From assembly GCA_000621985.1 (NCBI GenBank), contig JHWW01000014.1, forward strand, positions 1 to 64,000: a stretch of DNA of 64,000 nt, written 5' to 3'. Below are positions 18,905 through 28,007 of the stretch, piece by piece. Within the stretch, counting starts at the first letter, position 1; each line of letters starts with the position of its first letter. Source of the DNA: Lachnospiraceae bacterium V9D3004. Lineage in GTDB: Bacteria; Bacillota; Clostridia; Lachnospirales; Lachnospiraceae. Below the pieces are notes generated by a model. That model searched no databases. It saw only the letters and a list, made by a program, of their open reading frames with translations, and was not told the origin of the DNA. The position numbers were made by a program, and so were the translations under genes.

Positions 18905-19351
18905 CTATCGCTCCCTTCCGTCTTTTTCATTAGGCGCTGCAGGTTTCTGGTGGAACTGCTCCATATAATTATCGAATGTCTCCAGATGAATAAGAATCAT
19001 TCCATCAGTAAGCTTATATACTGCCCCCGCAGCCCTTGCCATATCTATGAAACGATGTCTTCCGATACTATACAGAATCATCCCCTCTCCCGGCTTAACG
19101 AATACCTTATTAATCATTTTATTGGTTCCCGGCACCTTGACCATATGCTTCATATAATCCTCCAATCTCCGACGGTTGATAAGCATAATCTTAGGTAGCT
19201 TATACATTGCCCCCGCTGCATATGCTATTGCTGTAATATCATCTTCCGTATATCCGAATAGTTCGGCAGCCTTCTCTGTGCGAATATATCTCATATACAC
19301 ATCGCCCTTAAGATATCCCCGTACCGTCGGTTTCAAATACTTTGCACTCAT
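18905..19351 (-). CDS. DUF6462-like excisionase-family protein, two tandem domains
   Basis: About 148 residues holding two copies of the same unit. Copy 1 is RTEKAAELFGYTEDDITAIAYAAGAMYKLPKIMLINRRRLEDYM. Copy 2 is PGEGMILYSIGRHRFIDMARAAGAVYKLTDGMILIHLETFDNYM. Both align with the single copy in the next gene. Tandem winged-helix domains suggest binding to repeated sites. CTGGTC repeats lie just upstream at 19406-19571. The ATG at 19351 follows AAAGGAA at good spacing; the longer frame to 19387 would start with a rare codon. The gene reads away from lysS and toward the defence operon. Confidence 0.7.
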   Translation of the reverse strand: MSAKYLKPTVRGYLKGDVYMRYIRTEKAAELFGYTEDDITAIAYAAGAMYKLPKIMLINRRRLEDYMKHMVKVPGTNKMINKVFVKPGEGMILYSIGRHRFIDMARAAGAVYKLTDGMILIHLETFDNYMEQFHQKPAAPNEKDGRER

Positions 19352-19405
19352 ATAGTATTTCCTTTCAGTTTTATTTGCAATACGCAACTCATGGTCTAAC
19401 CAGAA

Positions 19406-19574
19406 CTGGTCAGACAGGTATCAGGATATAAAAAGAGGATTTTTTCTAACTGGTCTTAGAAAAAATCCTCTAATATCTGTACTTTTCGATATTGTATTAA
19501 ACTTAAACCATCATATAAATTCGTCCGTACCCATTCACCTGACTATGAAATTTTCTGGTCAAAAACTGGTCAAA
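19406..19574 (+). repeat. Four CTGGTC direct repeats in the lysS-island junction
   Basis: CTGGTC occurs at 19406, 19450, 19555 and 19566. The last two extend to CTGGTCAAA and are spaced exactly 11 bp, one helical turn. The second copy lies in the loop of the lysS terminator. Their position between lysS and excisionase-like genes suggests arm-type integrase or excisionase sites of an attachment region. The remaining sequence between 19352 and 19672 holds only this and the terminator. Confidence 0.4.
19434..19471 (-). terminator. Intrinsic terminator of greA-lysS
   Basis: A perfect 15-bp stem (19434-19448 with 19457-19471) and an eight-base loop, followed on the minus strand by TTTT. It lies about 200 bp past the lysS stop. 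The unusually long gap contains possible attachment-site repeats. Confidence 0.75.
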
Positions 19575-19672
19575 TCGCATTTTGGACGGTGATTTCAGTA
19601 ACTGTTACTGTTGTGGAATATGGTCGAAAACCCAGTGTTTTCAATGGTTTCACGACATCTGGCTGATTAGTG

Positions 19673-21178
19673 TCAGTCCTTCTGTGTCTTCATTGTCGGG
19701 AAAAGCAATACGTCTCTGATCGCCGCAGAATCTGTCATCAGCATACACATTCTGTCGATTCCGTATCCGATTCCACCTGTTGGTGGCATGCCGATCTCAA
19801 GCGCATTCAGGAAATCCTCATCTGTATGATTTGCCTCTTCATCGCCCTGTGCAAACTGCTCTTCCTGAGCTGCAAAACGCTCGCGCTGGTCAATCGGGTC
19901 ATTGAGCTCGGAGTAGGCATTTGCCATCTCCCAGCCGTTCATAAAGAACTCAAAACGCTCAACATATTCCGGATTGTCCGGTTTCTTCTTGGTGAGAGGC
20001 GAGATCTCGATCGGATGATCCATTACGAAGGTCGGTTGGATCAGGTGCTCCTCAACATAATCTTCGAAGAAGAGATTGAGGATGTCGCCCTTCTTGTGGC
20101 GGTCTTCGTATTCAACATGTTTTTCATCGGCGATCTTTCTTGCTTCCTCGAGAGTCTTGATCTCGTTGAAGTCTACGCCTGCATATTTCTTAACGGCATC
20201 TACCATTGTGATCCTCTCGAACGGTTTGCCGAGATCCATTGTAACGCCCTGGTATACGATAGTTGTTGTTCCGAGAACTGTCTGGGCTACATGACGGAAC
20301 ATACGCTCTGTGAGATCCATCATGCCGTGATAATCGGTGTACGCCTGATATAATTCCATGAGTGTGAATTCCGGATTGTGTCTTGTGTCAACACCCTCGT
20401 TACGGAATACACGGCCGATCTCGTATACTCTCTCGAGTCCGCCGACTATAAGTCTCTTTAAGTACAATTCAAGTGATATTCTTAATTTGAAATCTTCATC
20501 GAGAGCGTTCGAATGAGTAACGAACGGTCTTGCTGCGGCACCGCCTGCGTTGGATACGAGCATCGGAGTCTCAACCTCGATGAATCCCTGATCATCAAGG
20601 AACTTCCTTATCGTGCTTATGATCTGTGAACGCTTAACAAATGTATCCTTAACTTCAGGATTCATGATAAGGTCAACGTATCTCTGACGGTATCTCATAT
20701 CGGTGTCGGTAAGACCGTGGAACTTCTCGGGAAGGATCTGAAGACTCTTGGAGAGAAGCGTGATCTCTGTAGCCTTTACCGATACTTCACCTGTCTTGGT
20801 GGTGAATACCACGCCTTTGATACCAACGATATCACCTATATCATATTTTTTGAATTCCTTATATTCTTCTTCACCGACCTGATCACGCTGTACATATGAC
20901 TGGATCGTTCCGGCCTTGTCGGCAACATGACAGAATGACGCTTTACCCATAACTCTCTTGGACATAAGACGACCTGCGATGGTAACTTCCTTATCTGCAT
21001 ATTCATCATAATTGTCCTTGATAACGTCTGAATGGATCGCTCCATCATATTTTGTGATTACAAACGGGTCTTTTCCGGCTGCCTGAAGATCTGCGAGTTT
21101 GTTTCTTCTAACCTTCAGAAGCTCACTTAATTCCTGTGTTCCCTGTTCTTTTTTTTGATCTTTTTTCTGTTCTGACAC
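19673..21178 (-). CDS. lysS: Lysyl-tRNA synthetase, class II
   Basis: A 501-residue class II LysRS that charges tRNA-Lys in the cytosol. The N-terminal OB-fold anticodon-binding domain (about residues 60-160; [22 protein letters not shown]) precedes the catalytic core with RQRYVDLI, the motif 2 [23 protein letters not shown], and motif 3 [16 protein letters not shown]. Length is normal for the family. A charged Lys/Glu/Gln-rich leader (first 20 residues) is common in Firmicutes. It starts 24 bp after greA and is probably co-transcribed with it. A strong terminator follows. Its 3' side borders the accessory island. Confidence 0.97.
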   Translation of the reverse strand: MSEQKKDQKKEQGTQELSELLKVRRNKLADLQAAGKDPFVITKYDGAIHSDVIKDNYDEYADKEVTIAGRLMSKRVMGKASFCHVADKAGTIQSYVQRDQVGEEEYKEFKKYDIGDIVGIKGVVFTTKTGEVSVKATEITLLSKSLQILPEKFHGLTDTDMRYRQRYVDLIMNPEVKDTFVKRSQIISTIRKFLDDQGFIEVETPMLVSNAGGAAARPFVTHSNALDEDFKLRISLELYLKRLIVGGLERVYEIGRVFRNEGVDTRHNPEFTLMELYQAYTDYHGMMDLTERMFRHVAQTVLGTTTIVYQGVTMDLGKPFERITMVDAVKKYAGVDFNEIKTLEEARKIADEKHVEYEDRHKKGDILNLFFEDYVEEHLIQPTFVMDHPIEISPLTKKKPDNPEYVERFEFFMNGWEMANAYSELNDPIDQRERFAAQEEQFAQGDEEANHTDEDFLNALEIGMPPTGGIGYGIDRMCMLMTDSAAIRDVLLFPTMKTQKD

Positions 21179-21202
21179 TCTGATCTTCCTTTCGAATATA
21201 TA

Positions 21203-21685
21203 TTATGATCTTCTTATACCGATTACTTCATACTGGATAACTGCGCCGGTAGGAGTCTCAACATCAATGACATCTCCTGCTTTGCGTCCGACAAGAGCAG
21301 CCCCTACAGGTGATTCATTGGATATCTTGCCTTCAAGCGAATTAGCTTCGGTTGAACCTACAAGCTTGTACTCTTCTTCAGTACCGTCTTCAAGATCCTT
21401 TATTGTTACATGGCATCCTATACTGATCACACTGGCATCAATATTGTCATCAATCACTATCTCAGCATTGTTGAGTATTCTCTCCAGTTCATCTATTCTT
21501 GCCTTAATGGCTGCCTGTTCTTCCTTGGCTGCATCATATTCGGCATTCTCCGAGAGATCTCCCTGTTCACGGGCTTCCTTGAGCTTTACAGCCACATCCT
21601 TACTGAGCCTGCTGCGAAGATCGGATATCTCCTGTTCATACTTTTCAAGTCCTTCTTTTGTCAGTATATTCTTCTTATCCGCCAT
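21203..21685 (-). CDS. greA: Transcription elongation factor GreA
   Basis: A 160-residue protein with the two GreA domains. The N-terminal antiparallel coiled coil (residues 10-75) has the conserved tip DLSENAEYDAAKEEQ, whose acidic residues enter the RNA polymerase secondary channel and stimulate cleavage of backtracked RNA. The C-terminal FKBP-like domain (80-160) has SPVGAALVGRKAGDVIDVETP. The ATG follows GGAGGAG. It is first gene of the greA-lysS pair, a common arrangement in Firmicutes. Confidence 0.97.
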   Translation of the reverse strand: MADKKNILTKEGLEKYEQEISDLRSRLSKDVAVKLKEAREQGDLSENAEYDAAKEEQAAIKARIDELERILNNAEIVIDDNIDASVISIGCHVTIKDLEDGTEEEYKLVGSTEANSLEGKISNESPVGAALVGRKAGDVIDVETPTGAVIQYEVIGIRRS

Positions 21686-21759
21686 AATAAAACTCCTCCA
21701 TTAACATAAAAAATGAAATATTACGATTCATTGTCAGTGACGTTAAGTTAATATCTCAA

Positions 21760-21850
21760 GTGTGAGGGTATGGTGTGGGTTACAGGCTTTTCAACTGTCT
21801 GAGCGTAAGCGAGTTTTGAAAAGCCAAAAACCTATATCATACCCTCACAC
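21760..21850. repeat. Large imperfect palindrome with GCGTAAGCGA loop
   Basis: Outer arms GTGTGAGGGTATG (21760-21772) and exact complement (21838-21850), inner arms GGCTTTTCAA (21785-21794) and complement (21116 offset, i.e. 21816-21825), with mostly wobble pairing between. The loop holds GCGTAAGCGA (21803-21812). The same ten bases, on the other strand, fill the loop of the palindrome at 32091-32150. There is no T tract on either side, so this is not a classical terminator. It lies in the 249-bp gap between greA and the solute-binding lipoprotein gene. Confidence 0.55.
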
Positions 21851-21934
21851 GTCTGTATATAACCAATGTCATTGATTTACAGTAACATTCGATTATTATA
21901 TCCCATACATATATCATTGTCAAATATGTAATTC

Positions 21935-22744
21935 TTATTCTCTCTCAATAAGCGATTTGTCAACGCCATATTTTTCGGCGATATAAGTCATTGTTCCGTC
22001 TTCGTATGATGAATCAAAGAATTCATCAAGCATTCCCGCGATATCGGAGTTCTTACGGAAGCCCACTCCGTATTCTTCATCGCTTATATCAAGAGCACAT
22101 GCAAGGTCTGCGTATTCATTTCGATTCCCGATCATTGCATATACAAGGATCGAATCGGCAACTGCCGCATCAGCCGTCCTGTCAGCTACGTTTTTCAAAG
22201 CATCATTCTGCGTATCGGCAACCAGATATCTGATATTATTATCTTTAAGTACCTGCTCTCCCGCAGAACCGGACTCAACAGCAAAGAGAAAATGAGTACA
22301 ATCTTTGATATCTTTTATATTCGAAGCAGTCTCAGACTTCACGACGACCACCTGGGAATTTTTCAGATACGGTCCGGTGCAGGCCATTGATTCCTTAACC
22401 TTATCCGTAAGTGTCATTCCGTTCCACACGCAGTCAATATCTCCGTTTTCAAGAAGCCCTTCTTTGTTGTCCCAGTCAATCTCGACGTATTCGACTTCCA
22501 CTCCGAGATTATCTGCGAATTCTTTTGCCATCTCGGCATCAAAACCGATCCATTCGTCATCATTTTTATAATCCATCGGCTTAAAATCGGTTATACCGAC
22601 TACAAGTTTTCCTTTGTTTTTTACGTATTGTGAATCGGTTTCACCGTCGTTATATAATTTCTTACCGGTTTCCGCTTTGTCACAACCTGCAAGTCCCATG
22701 ACAATAATCATAATAATCGCAATCAATTTAATAGTCTTTTTCAT
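21935..22744 (-). CDS. Solute-binding lipoprotein, amino-acid ABC family (SBP_bac_3)
   Basis: A 269-residue extracytoplasmic protein. Signal peptide MKKTIKLIAIIMIIVMGLAGC ends in a LAGC lipobox, so it should be lipid-anchored outside the membrane. The family 3 fold is visible from KGKLVVGITDFKPMDY and WIGFDAEMAKEFADNLGVEVEYVEIDW to the second-lobe pattern AVESGSAGEQVL. No ABC permease or ATPase gene is adjacent. Its start overlaps the stop of the kinase-DegV gene by one base, so the two are coupled. This makes it more likely a ligand-sensing partner of the kinases than a transport component, which is inference. Confidence 0.87.
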   Translation of the reverse strand: MKKTIKLIAIIMIIVMGLAGCDKAETGKKLYNDGETDSQYVKNKGKLVVGITDFKPMDYKNDDEWIGFDAEMAKEFADNLGVEVEYVEIDWDNKEGLLENGDIDCVWNGMTLTDKVKESMACTGPYLKNSQVVVVKSETASNIKDIKDCTHFLFAVESGSAGEQVLKDNNIRYLVADTQNDALKNVADRTADAAVADSILVYAMIGNRNEYADLACALDISDEEYGVGFRKNSDIAGMLDEFFDSSYEDGTMTYIAEKYGVDKSLIERE

Positions 22745-25422
22745 TATCTTCCCTGCCTTTTCATATATATAAGTCCAAATGTTCCGGCGCCGCTGTTGCT
22801 GGCGATAACAGCAGATGCTTTATTATAATATATATTATTAAAATTCTGTTCAAGCATTTCTTTGATTATCCCGAATTCTTCATCATTTAATCCGACATAA
22901 GTAACAAAAACATTGTCGGGATCGATACTTTTCTTATGCCTTAATACCGATCTGATATACTTTCTTAAAACAAGTTTGAATTGTCCGAGAAAATGTCTTC
23001 TTACTTTTAATTTATTCTTTGAAAATGATATGACCGGACTTACCATCATTGTCTCAAAAAACCTGTACATGAAAGTCGATATTCTTCCGGCGTTAAGAAG
23101 CGTATCGGTATTTTTTACAATACATGAAGCGTATATTTTTTCCGGCATCCTGTCTATCTCTTTTACTATATCTTCAATTGCCATCCCCTGTTCTATCAGA
23201 CTTGCCGCTTTCAATGCAACTATACACATGCCTCCCGATATCAGTCTGCTGTCAACCACTTCGACATTACCGAATTCCTTGGCTGCTTCTTTTGCATTTT
23301 TATATCCGTCACAGGCATTGCCCGAGGCTGATATATGAATAATATGTTCCGCTTCCATAAGCTGTTCCGCAAAAAATACTTCATAATCTTCAATCTCCGG
23401 AACTTTTGAATGAATTGTTTTTTTGCCTCTGTATATATTGAGATACTCTATAAGCGAGTCTGTTCCGATCTCCTGTCCATCAAGGAAATTACCTTCCGGA
23501 GTGCATACATAGTACGGCATTATTGCAATATTATACTGATTCGCCATCTCTTCGGATATGTCGCTTATACTGTCTATTGTAATCTTAACGGCTGTTTTTC
23601 TCCTGCCCTCTTTTACAAAGAAAGTATTCTCATTATCACTGACGGTGTCTATATCATTGGTGACCGTAACCAGCTCTTTCGGAAGCATCTTAAGTACTGC
23701 TGCCTCAAGCAAAGCACCGTTAACCGGCTTGGCAAGATATCCGTCGAATCCTTCCTCTCTGTACAGCTTGCTCACATCACTTCCCGCATTGGCCGTAAGT
23801 GCTATAACCGGAGTCTGTCTTGACATTCCGCCTTCCTGAATTCTAAGCTTCTTAAGCGTCTCAATTCCATCCATAACCGGCATTATGTGATCCATCAGTA
23901 TACCATGATATATATTATCCTGCGTCAGCTGAAGGCATTCTTCTCCGCTTCTTGCCGTATCTATACGGACTTTTGTAGGCTCAAGCAGCTTACAGGCAAC
24001 ATTAAGGTTCATATCATTGTCGTCAACGATAAGTATTCTTGCCTCAGGCGCTTCAAAGCTCTGCTTATAAGCTTTCATACTCTGAAGAATACTTCTCGTC
24101 TCAAGATTAAGTACTCCAAGCTTTTCGCTTCCCACCACTTTCTGTGGAATTGTTATTGTAAATGTAGTTCCTTTTGTATATACACTGTCAACTGCGATAT
24201 CGCCATCCATAAGACTTACGAGCTGTCTTACTATCATAAGTCCCAGTCCGGTGCCTTCTATCGTCCTGTTTTTCTTTTGATCCATTCGTTTAAATGCATC
24301 AAAAAGATAAGGCAGATTCTCTCTCTTGATCCCTATTCCGGTATCTGACACCGCAAATATTATCTTTGCATTTTCATCATCGATCTTCTCGCTTCTGACA
24401 GATAATGATACCGATCCTTCATTCGTATATTTTACGGCATTATTAAGTATATTAAGAAGTATCTGCTTAACACGCATCTCATCGCCGTTAAGCACTGCGG
24501 GAACTGCCGGATCCGCTTCAACATGAAGCTTCAGATTCTTTGAATCGGCGCGCACCCATATCATATTGACAAGATCGCTTATCACGGAACCGAGCTCATA
24601 ATTGACGGGAACGATATCCATATTACCCGATTCGATCTTTGACATATCAAGAATATCATTGATAAGAGCAAGAAGCATGTTACTTGCGCTCTGAATGTTT
24701 GCCGCATTCTTTCGTATCTCGGGATCCACATTATTCCTTAGCGTCATCTCATTGAAACCGATGATCGTATTGATAGGAGTCCTTATCTCATGACTCATGC
24801 TCGAAAAAAAGCGGTTCTGTGATGCACTTAATTCTTCTATCTCATTTTTCTGCATCTTAACAAGTGTATTCTCATTCTTATATGTAGTATTCTGGAATTG
24901 TATCAGCATATTCAGCAATACCCCGATAAGAATGACAGCCACGGCAGAATCCACATAAGCTGAAAATATAGTATGCTGAACCACGAGACGCGGTTCGAAA
25001 AACCCTATGTAATAACATACCGCTGTCACGATACATGATAAAACGAGAATAACGTTTCGTATCTTTCCCGTAAATACAAGGCAGATATATGCAAATCCCA
25101 GCACAAACATGACCGGCATCTCTCCGTATAGTCCCCCGGCATTAAAGAACATAAGCGGAAGCATTACGAAAGCGAACACGATCGTAATTATCTCGGCGCC
25201 TCTTTTGGTTGATTTTTTATTATAGCTGACTATCGTTATTATATTGAATACTACTATTCCCACTCCAAGAAGCAGCTGCTCAAGGATGCTTTCTCTTATG
25301 AACCATCCCAGGGCAAACAGAAAAATACATATGAGTATTGCGAATATACTTACCAGTCTGTATACACGTTCATGCAGATCCCTGCTCTCTTCGAATGCAT
25401 AGTGCAGAATCTTTTTTAACAT
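22744..25422 (-). CDS. Hybrid histidine kinase-receiver fused to a C-terminal DegV domain
   Basis: An 892-residue membrane protein. Residues 1-185 hold about six hydrophobic segments. HisKA has MSHEIRTPINTIIGF with the phospho-accepting His near 210. HATPase motifs are NILNNAVKYTNEG, DTGIGIKRENL and GTGLGLMIV. A receiver domain (about 465-590) has ILIVDDNDMN and the phospho-acceptor in ILMDHIMPVMDG. From about 613 to the end the sequence is a DegV fold: TIDSISDISEEM, FLDGQEIGTDSLIEYL, IHISASGNACDGYKNA, VDSRLISGGMCIVALKAA, NAGRISTF. DegV proteins bind fatty acids. I know of no characterised kinase carrying one, so this chain may sense or report lipid status. It is middle gene of an AraC/kinase/kinase/lipoprotein operon. 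Confidence 0.88.
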   Translation of the reverse strand: MLKKILHYAFEESRDLHERVYRLVSIFAILICIFLFALGWFIRESILEQLLLGVGIVVFNIITIVSYNKKSTKRGAEIITIVFAFVMLPLMFFNAGGLYGEMPVMFVLGFAYICLVFTGKIRNVILVLSCIVTAVCYYIGFFEPRLVVQHTIFSAYVDSAVAVILIGVLLNMLIQFQNTTYKNENTLVKMQKNEIEELSASQNRFFSSMSHEIRTPINTIIGFNEMTLRNNVDPEIRKNAANIQSASNMLLALINDILDMSKIESGNMDIVPVNYELGSVISDLVNMIWVRADSKNLKLHVEADPAVPAVLNGDEMRVKQILLNILNNAVKYTNEGSVSLSVRSEKIDDENAKIIFAVSDTGIGIKRENLPYLFDAFKRMDQKKNRTIEGTGLGLMIVRQLVSLMDGDIAVDSVYTKGTTFTITIPQKVVGSEKLGVLNLETRSILQSMKAYKQSFEAPEARILIVDDNDMNLNVACKLLEPTKVRIDTARSGEECLQLTQDNIYHGILMDHIMPVMDGIETLKKLRIQEGGMSRQTPVIALTANAGSDVSKLYREEGFDGYLAKPVNGALLEAAVLKMLPKELVTVTNDIDTVSDNENTFFVKEGRRKTAVKITIDSISDISEEMANQYNIAIMPYYVCTPEGNFLDGQEIGTDSLIEYLNIYRGKKTIHSKVPEIEDYEVFFAEQLMEAEHIIHISASGNACDGYKNAKEAAKEFGNVEVVDSRLISGGMCIVALKAASLIEQGMAIEDIVKEIDRMPEKIYASCIVKNTDTLLNAGRISTFMYRFFETMMVSPVISFSKNKLKVRRHFLGQFKLVLRKYIRSVLRHKKSIDPDNVFVTYVGLNDEEFGIIKEMLEQNFNNIYYNKASAVIASNSGAGTFGLIYMKRQGR

Positions 25423-25464
25423 TTTTCAACCCTCCCTGCAATGATATTCACAATATAGTGCGGA

Positions 25465-27981
25465 TCACGATAAAGCAGTCCTGATGTTTTTAATAACCGT
25501 ATCGAATTCATCAAGGAACTTTCCATGAAATGAATCAATATATTCCATGTCATGTCTTTCTCCGGCTTTCTGCAGCCCCTCGGCAAGATCTGCCGCCGTA
25601 TCCGCACCTGCAGTTCTTGAGTTTCCTTTTAAAGTATGTATCGTTAAGATATATGTCTTTAAATCATGGTTTGTATACGCATTTTTAAGATCCTCTATCT
25701 TGCTTACGGAATCATCGCATAAACTGTCAAGCAGTTCCATGTAGAATTCTTTGCTGCCGGCACAATATTGAAGTCCGGCTTCAACGTTGAATCCGAAGTC
25801 AGCCAATCTTTCGACAACCTGTTCCGGTGTGGCAGGTTCGGCACTTCCTTGAACCACCGATTCACGTCCCGGAGCAGTCTCTATCAAGTCATTACCCTGC
25901 ATGTCAATTATCCCGTTATCCTTCTTCCTGTAACCGATCTTATCCTCGGGCAGAACTTTCTTAAGGACACGCTCAAGATTACTTCTTTCCATCGGTTTCG
26001 GCAGGAATTCAGAGAATCCTTCTTTTAAGAACATTTCTCTGGCACCGCTAACGGCATTGGCTGTGAATGCTATTATCGGAACATTTTTATTGATGCTCTG
26101 AGCCTGTTTTCTTATCCTCCTTGTGGCTTCGATTCCATCAACATCAGGCATCATATGATCCATGAATATTACATCAAACTTAAGTTCTTCACACAATCTT
26201 ACCGCTTCAATGCCTCCGGCGGCGGTTTCAACCTCCAGACCGTAATTGGACAATATTCCTCCGGCTACGCTTAAGTTAAGAATATCATCGTCAACAACCA
26301 GTGCTTCCACATCCTTAAAATACAATTCCTCATCGGCATCAACGACTTTTTTACCGGAATTGAATTCCTTATCCATGAATGCCATTGCCATGGAAAATAC
26401 GGAGAATGGTTTTTGTACTACATACATGTGAGACGGTACAGGTTTGTTCCATTTTCTCTCCAATACAAGAATGACATTGATATGCTTTCCAATTTCATTA
26501 AAATATTCCATATTGGCGCCGTATTCCGCATCGGATGTAACAACGTGCGTAACATTGTGGCCGGCGATATATCTCTCTGCCTCTTCCTGATCGAATACCC
26601 TGTATATGTTGGCTCTCAACTCTTCGCCCATATGTCTTATAGTCTCATCATAAAAATCTCTTATTCTCGCATTCTCATATTTTTCTTTTCTGAGGAAACA
26701 AAGTACATGCTTTTCTTTCATGTTCTCAAGCGTAACAAAAGGTTCCCTGTTCTCGACTTTTTGCGGAAGACAGAATGATATCCTTGTTCCATGTCCTTTT
26801 TTACTGGAAACATCCATGAAACCGCCCATTGAACTGATCAGTCCGTGTACGATGCTGAGTCCGAGACCGATTCCTCCGGCCTTACGGCTTCTTCCCGAAT
26901 CCACCTGATAGAACTGGTTATATATCTGCACAAACTGGCCCTCATCCATTCCGATTCCCGTATCTTCAATATCAAAATACAGGTTGACACCGTACTCTTC
27001 CTCCCTGAAGTTGATACGTATTATAACTCCGCCGCGTTCAGTGAATTTGATGGAATTACTTATGATATTATCAAGTATACGACGTATCCTTGCCTCTTCA
27101 CCCACCATAACGGAAGGAAGTTTTGAGGACACATCAAATATGATATCCAGATTCTTATCTTCGTTCATGACTGCTGCTGAATTAATGATATCATTTATCA
27201 TCGAAGCGGTCTCATAACTATCATCAGAAGATACGAATCTGTCCGCGATAAGCTCCGAATAATCAAGTATATCACTTATCTGACCGTATAATCTTCGACT
27301 GGCTTTCTGGATGATATCCATATCTCCTTTTATCTCGGAATCCCTGTTCTTCCTTTGGATGATATCACTCGTACCGATGATCGCGTTGATCGGAGTTCTG
27401 AGCTCATGTGATATATTGGCCAGAAAATCCTCGCTTCGCTGGTTGATATTCTGGAGCTGACTGATAACTTTCGAGTAATTATTCTTTTCTTCCTGTCGTC
27501 TTTTTATCATATATCTTGATAATACGGTGGCAACAATTACCGTTGCTACCTGAAGTCCCAAACGGGCAAAATCAAGTATGGTTTCCATTTTGAAAAAAAT
27601 TCCGGTGACAATTGCATGATAGATCAGCACAAGAACGTATGAAGCGAAACCCATATACATCATTTTTGTTTCATCAAATACGGATATAACTATCATTATA
27701 AGACATATGACCACAGGCATATCATAATAGCTTGTGTCATGAATGGCATAATAGAAGAAATCAACCAGAATCAATACAACATATATATAAGAACGCATGC
27801 GCAGATTCATTCTCTGTCCGATGTGAACAGACCATGCTACGACAATCCCTATCACAAAAAGAAAAGCAGGCCATAATTCCCACGACAATATAACCGCAAC
27901 ACCGATCAATAATATTGTAAATATGGTATACATTACCAATACCGTAAGCTGCGCACTGGTCTGAATATCTTTTTGCTCCAT
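25465..27981 (-). CDS. Hybrid histidine kinase with receiver and HPt domains
   Basis: About 838 residues. Six membrane segments occupy residues 15-170. The HisKA motif is ISHELRTPINAIIGT. HATPase motifs are NIISNSIKFTERG, DTGIGMDEGQF and GIGLGLSIVHGL. A degenerate receiver-like stretch (about 415-540) lacks the acidic pocket. A full receiver follows (ALVVDDDILN, FDVIFMDHMMPDVDG). The C-terminal HPt domain has ILTIHTLKGNSRTAG. The chain can thus run a whole His-Asp-His relay. The ATG at 27981 follows AAGGGG. It lies about 27 bp after the AraC-type gene and 42 bp before the kinase-DegV gene, so all belong to one operon. Final acceptor unknown. Confidence 0.88.
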   Translation of the reverse strand: MEQKDIQTSAQLTVLVMYTIFTILLIGVAVILSWELWPAFLFVIGIVVAWSVHIGQRMNLRMRSYIYVVLILVDFFYYAIHDTSYYDMPVVICLIMIVISVFDETKMMYMGFASYVLVLIYHAIVTGIFFKMETILDFARLGLQVATVIVATVLSRYMIKRRQEEKNNYSKVISQLQNINQRSEDFLANISHELRTPINAIIGTSDIIQRKNRDSEIKGDMDIIQKASRRLYGQISDILDYSELIADRFVSSDDSYETASMINDIINSAAVMNEDKNLDIIFDVSSKLPSVMVGEEARIRRILDNIISNSIKFTERGGVIIRINFREEEYGVNLYFDIEDTGIGMDEGQFVQIYNQFYQVDSGRSRKAGGIGLGLSIVHGLISSMGGFMDVSSKKGHGTRISFCLPQKVENREPFVTLENMKEKHVLCFLRKEKYENARIRDFYDETIRHMGEELRANIYRVFDQEEAERYIAGHNVTHVVTSDAEYGANMEYFNEIGKHINVILVLERKWNKPVPSHMYVVQKPFSVFSMAMAFMDKEFNSGKKVVDADEELYFKDVEALVVDDDILNLSVAGGILSNYGLEVETAAGGIEAVRLCEELKFDVIFMDHMMPDVDGIEATRRIRKQAQSINKNVPIIAFTANAVSGAREMFLKEGFSEFLPKPMERSNLERVLKKVLPEDKIGYRKKDNGIIDMQGNDLIETAPGRESVVQGSAEPATPEQVVERLADFGFNVEAGLQYCAGSKEFYMELLDSLCDDSVSKIEDLKNAYTNHDLKTYILTIHTLKGNSRTAGADTAADLAEGLQKAGERHDMEYIDSFHGKFLDEFDTVIKNIRTALS

Positions 27982-28007
27982 TAGCAACTACCCCTTTTTT
28001 GCACCCA

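Noticed and set aside
19388-19672. T-box or other riboswitch near lysS
   Set aside because: The region is downstream of lysS and contains only a terminator and short repeats; no conserved T-box or specifier loop seen.
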